From: an uncultured Clostridia bacterium
Lineage (GTDB): Bacteria > Bacillota > Clostridia > Oscillospirales > Acutalibacteraceae
DNA: 6,759 bases
Assembly: GCA_947565265.1 (NCBI GenBank)
Contig: CANOFK010000062.1
Span: 1-6,759, forward strand
Direction: 5' to 3'
The notes below the pieces were generated by a model that saw only the letters and a program-made list of their open reading frames with translations, was not told where the DNA came from and made no database searches. Positions 5,873-6,759 of the stretch are shown here, piece after piece. Position 1 is the first letter of the stretch, and each line of letters opens with the position of its first letter. Position numbers and translations under genes: made by a program.

Positions 5873-5898
5873 GCCACAGTTTCAGTATAAAATAGGAT
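5865..5898 (+). promoter_or_regulatory. Predicted promoter of the two-component operon
   Basis: Two overlapping readings are possible. One is TTGCAT (5865-5870), 17 bases and TAAAAT (5888-5893); the other is TTGCCA (5871-5876), 16 bases and TAGGAT (5893-5898). Either starts transcription about 45-60 bases before the response-regulator ATG. The AT-rich stretch stands out from the GC-rich surroundings. Confidence 0.5.
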
Positions 5899-5953
5899 AG
5901 AATACAGGGACATTCCGCTCTTATGCCCACGAAAACATAGAAGAGGTGTTAAA

Positions 5954-6649
5954 ATGGCTGTTGGGAAGATCCTCATCGTAGACGATGATACCAATATCTG
6001 CGAGCTTTTGCGGCTCTACGTAGAGAAGGAGGGCTTTACCTCCCAAATGGTCCACGACGGCGAAAGCGCGCTGAAAAAGTTCGACAGCTTTTCCCCCGAC
6101 CTTATCCTCCTGGACATTATGCTGCCCGGCCTGGACGGCTGGCAGGTCTGCCGGGAGATCCGCAAAAAGTCCACTTGCCCCATCATCATGCTTACCGCCA
6201 AAGGGGAGGTGTTCGACAAGGTGCTGGGCCTGGAGCTGGGCGCCGACGACTACGTGGTCAAGCCCTTTGAGGGCAAAGAGGTGGTGGCCCGTATCAACGC
6301 GGTGCTGCGCCGCAGCGGCAAGCCGGGGGACAAGCGTGACGAAAACAAAGAGGTGTCCTACGACGGCCTCACCATCAACTTGACCAATTACGAGTTGAAG
6401 GTCAACGGCAGGCAGGTGGATACGCCCCCCAAAGAGATGGAGCTCATCTACCATCTGGCCTCCAACCCCAACCGGGTGTTCACCCGGGACCAGCTCCTGG
6501 ACGAGGTCTGGGGCTTTGACTACTACGGCGACAGCCGCACCGTGGACGTGCACATCAAGCGCCTGCGGGAAAAGCTGGAGGGCGCCTCGGACAAGTGGAC
6601 CCTGAAAACCGTGTGGGGCGTGGGCTATAAGTTCGAGGTAAAGGGCTAA
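5954..6649 (+). CDS. OmpR/PhoB-family response regulator
   Basis: A 231-residue DNA-binding response regulator. The receiver domain (about 4-118) has the acidic pair Asp10/Asp11, phospho-acceptor Asp54 in LILLDIMLPGLDGW, Thr81 in IMLTAKGE, Tyr100 and Lys103 in DDYVVKPF. After a charged linker (121-134), a winged-helix domain (about 135-229) carries LTNYELKVNG, the PPKEMELIYHLASNPNRV helix region, RTVDVHIKRLREKL as recognition helix and GVGYKF at the end. All key residues are present and the length is typical. The start has AGAGGTG 5 bases upstream. A sensor kinase begins 3 bases past its stop, forming one operon. The closest relatives by style are PhoB/PhoP, WalR and ResD-like regulators; the stimulus is unknown, though the 11-bp repeats upstream hint at self-regulation. 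Confidence 0.95.
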   Translation: MAVGKILIVDDDTNICELLRLYVEKEGFTSQMVHDGESALKKFDSFSPDLILLDIMLPGLDGWQVCREIRKKSTCPIIMLTAKGEVFDKVLGLELGADDYVVKPFEGKEVVARINAVLRRSGKPGDKRDENKEVSYDGLTINLTNYELKVNGRQVDTPPKEMELIYHLASNPNRVFTRDQLLDEVWGFDYYGDSRTVDVHIKRLREKLEGASDKWTLKTVWGVGYKFEVKG

Positions 6650-6652
6650 ACT

Positions 6653-6759
6653 ATGCAAAGAAGTATCTTTAAGCGCTACATGGGCATCACCATGGTCATC
6701 GTGTTCCTCATCACCCCGCCCAGCAGGGTAAAGCTGAGGAACACGATGACCATGGTGAT
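6653..6759 (+). CDS. Start of a sensor histidine kinase, broken by fold-back at the window end
   Basis: An ATG 3 bases after the response-regulator stop, with AAAGGG 7 bases upstream, opens MQRSIFKRYMGITMVIVFL. This is a basic start followed by a hydrophobic helix, as in membrane sensor kinases placed after OmpR-type regulators. Only 6653-6710 (19 codons) is trustworthy. From 6711 the sequence is the reverse strand of the same gene: read on the minus strand from 6759 it gives ITMVIVFLSFTLLGGV, repeating and then extending the helix. The frame shown after codon 19 is therefore not real protein. Kinase identity rests on gene order and the helix; no catalytic domain is visible. Confidence 0.6.
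   Translation, partial: MQRSIFKRYMGITMVIVFLITPPSRVKLRNTMTMV
6686..6759. repeat. Perfect 25-bp inverted repeat at the window end (fold-back)
   Basis: Bases 6686-6710 are the exact reverse complement of 6735-6759, with a 24-base spacer. The right arm stops at the last base of the window, so the repeat probably extends further. The spacer, read on the minus strand, continues the sensor-kinase reading frame. This means the strand switches at about 6710/6711. The pattern fits a chimeric read or contig-end artefact better than a natural hairpin. Confidence 0.9.

Noticed and set aside
5921..6658. A 245-codon minus-strand frame opposite the response regulator
   Set aside because: The plus strand encodes a complete OmpR-family regulator with all active-site residues; the antisense frame is a codon-bias shadow.
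6711..6759. Continuation of the sensor kinase frame to the window end
   Set aside because: These bases are the reverse strand of the same gene, as shown by the 25-bp inverted repeat and the minus-strand translation, so the forward frame here is not real coding sequence.

Overview
This is a GC-rich fragment (roughly 60% by eye) with AGGAGG-type ribosome binding sites, intrinsic terminators, an ECF sigma factor with a membrane partner, and an OmpR/PhoB-type two-component system. Protein style and gene types suggest a high-GC gut-type Clostridia (Oscillospirales/Ruminococcaceae-like). That assignment is an inference from overall character; no rRNA or other marker gene is present.

Layout. The left two thirds is read on the minus strand. 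In transcription order it holds an FGGY-family sugar kinase (4334 to 2745), a 182-bp palindromic miniature-element-like sequence (2552-2733), a protein fusing a sugar-phosphate isomerase/epimerase TIM barrel to a TolB-like beta-propeller (2497 to 866), a strong intrinsic terminator (812-847), and an orphan small serine recombinase (742 to 101). A good minus-strand promoter at 17-45 points off the left edge toward an unseen gene. The kinase and the epimerase-propeller fusion look like a small carbohydrate-use unit. Its transporter, first isomerase and regulator are not in the window.

The right third is read on the plus strand: an ECF-type sigma factor (4505-5050), overlapping by 4 bases a single-pass membrane protein that is probably its anti-sigma partner (5047-5769), then a terminator (5792-5823). 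After this comes a promoter region with three tandem 11-bp units typical of OmpR-family binding sites, a winged-helix response regulator (5954-6649), and the first codons of its sensor kinase (from 6653). The 170-bp gap at 4335-4504 carries the divergent start signals of the sugar unit and the sigma unit.

The last 74 bases form a perfect 25-bp inverted repeat with a 24-base spacer. Read on the opposite strand, the spacer and right arm continue the kinase's first transmembrane helix. The window end is therefore a fold-back of the same locus, most likely a chimeric or mis-assembled contig end, and the last ~49 bases should not be read as forward gene sequence.

Most noteworthy: the epimerase-propeller fusion, the palindromic element with TTAA at both ends lying between two sugar genes, the 11-bp repeat array upstream of the response regulator, and the fold-back. 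No CRISPR array, toxin-antitoxin pair, phage gene, tRNA or rRNA was seen, and no intergenic stretch exceeds 300 bases.
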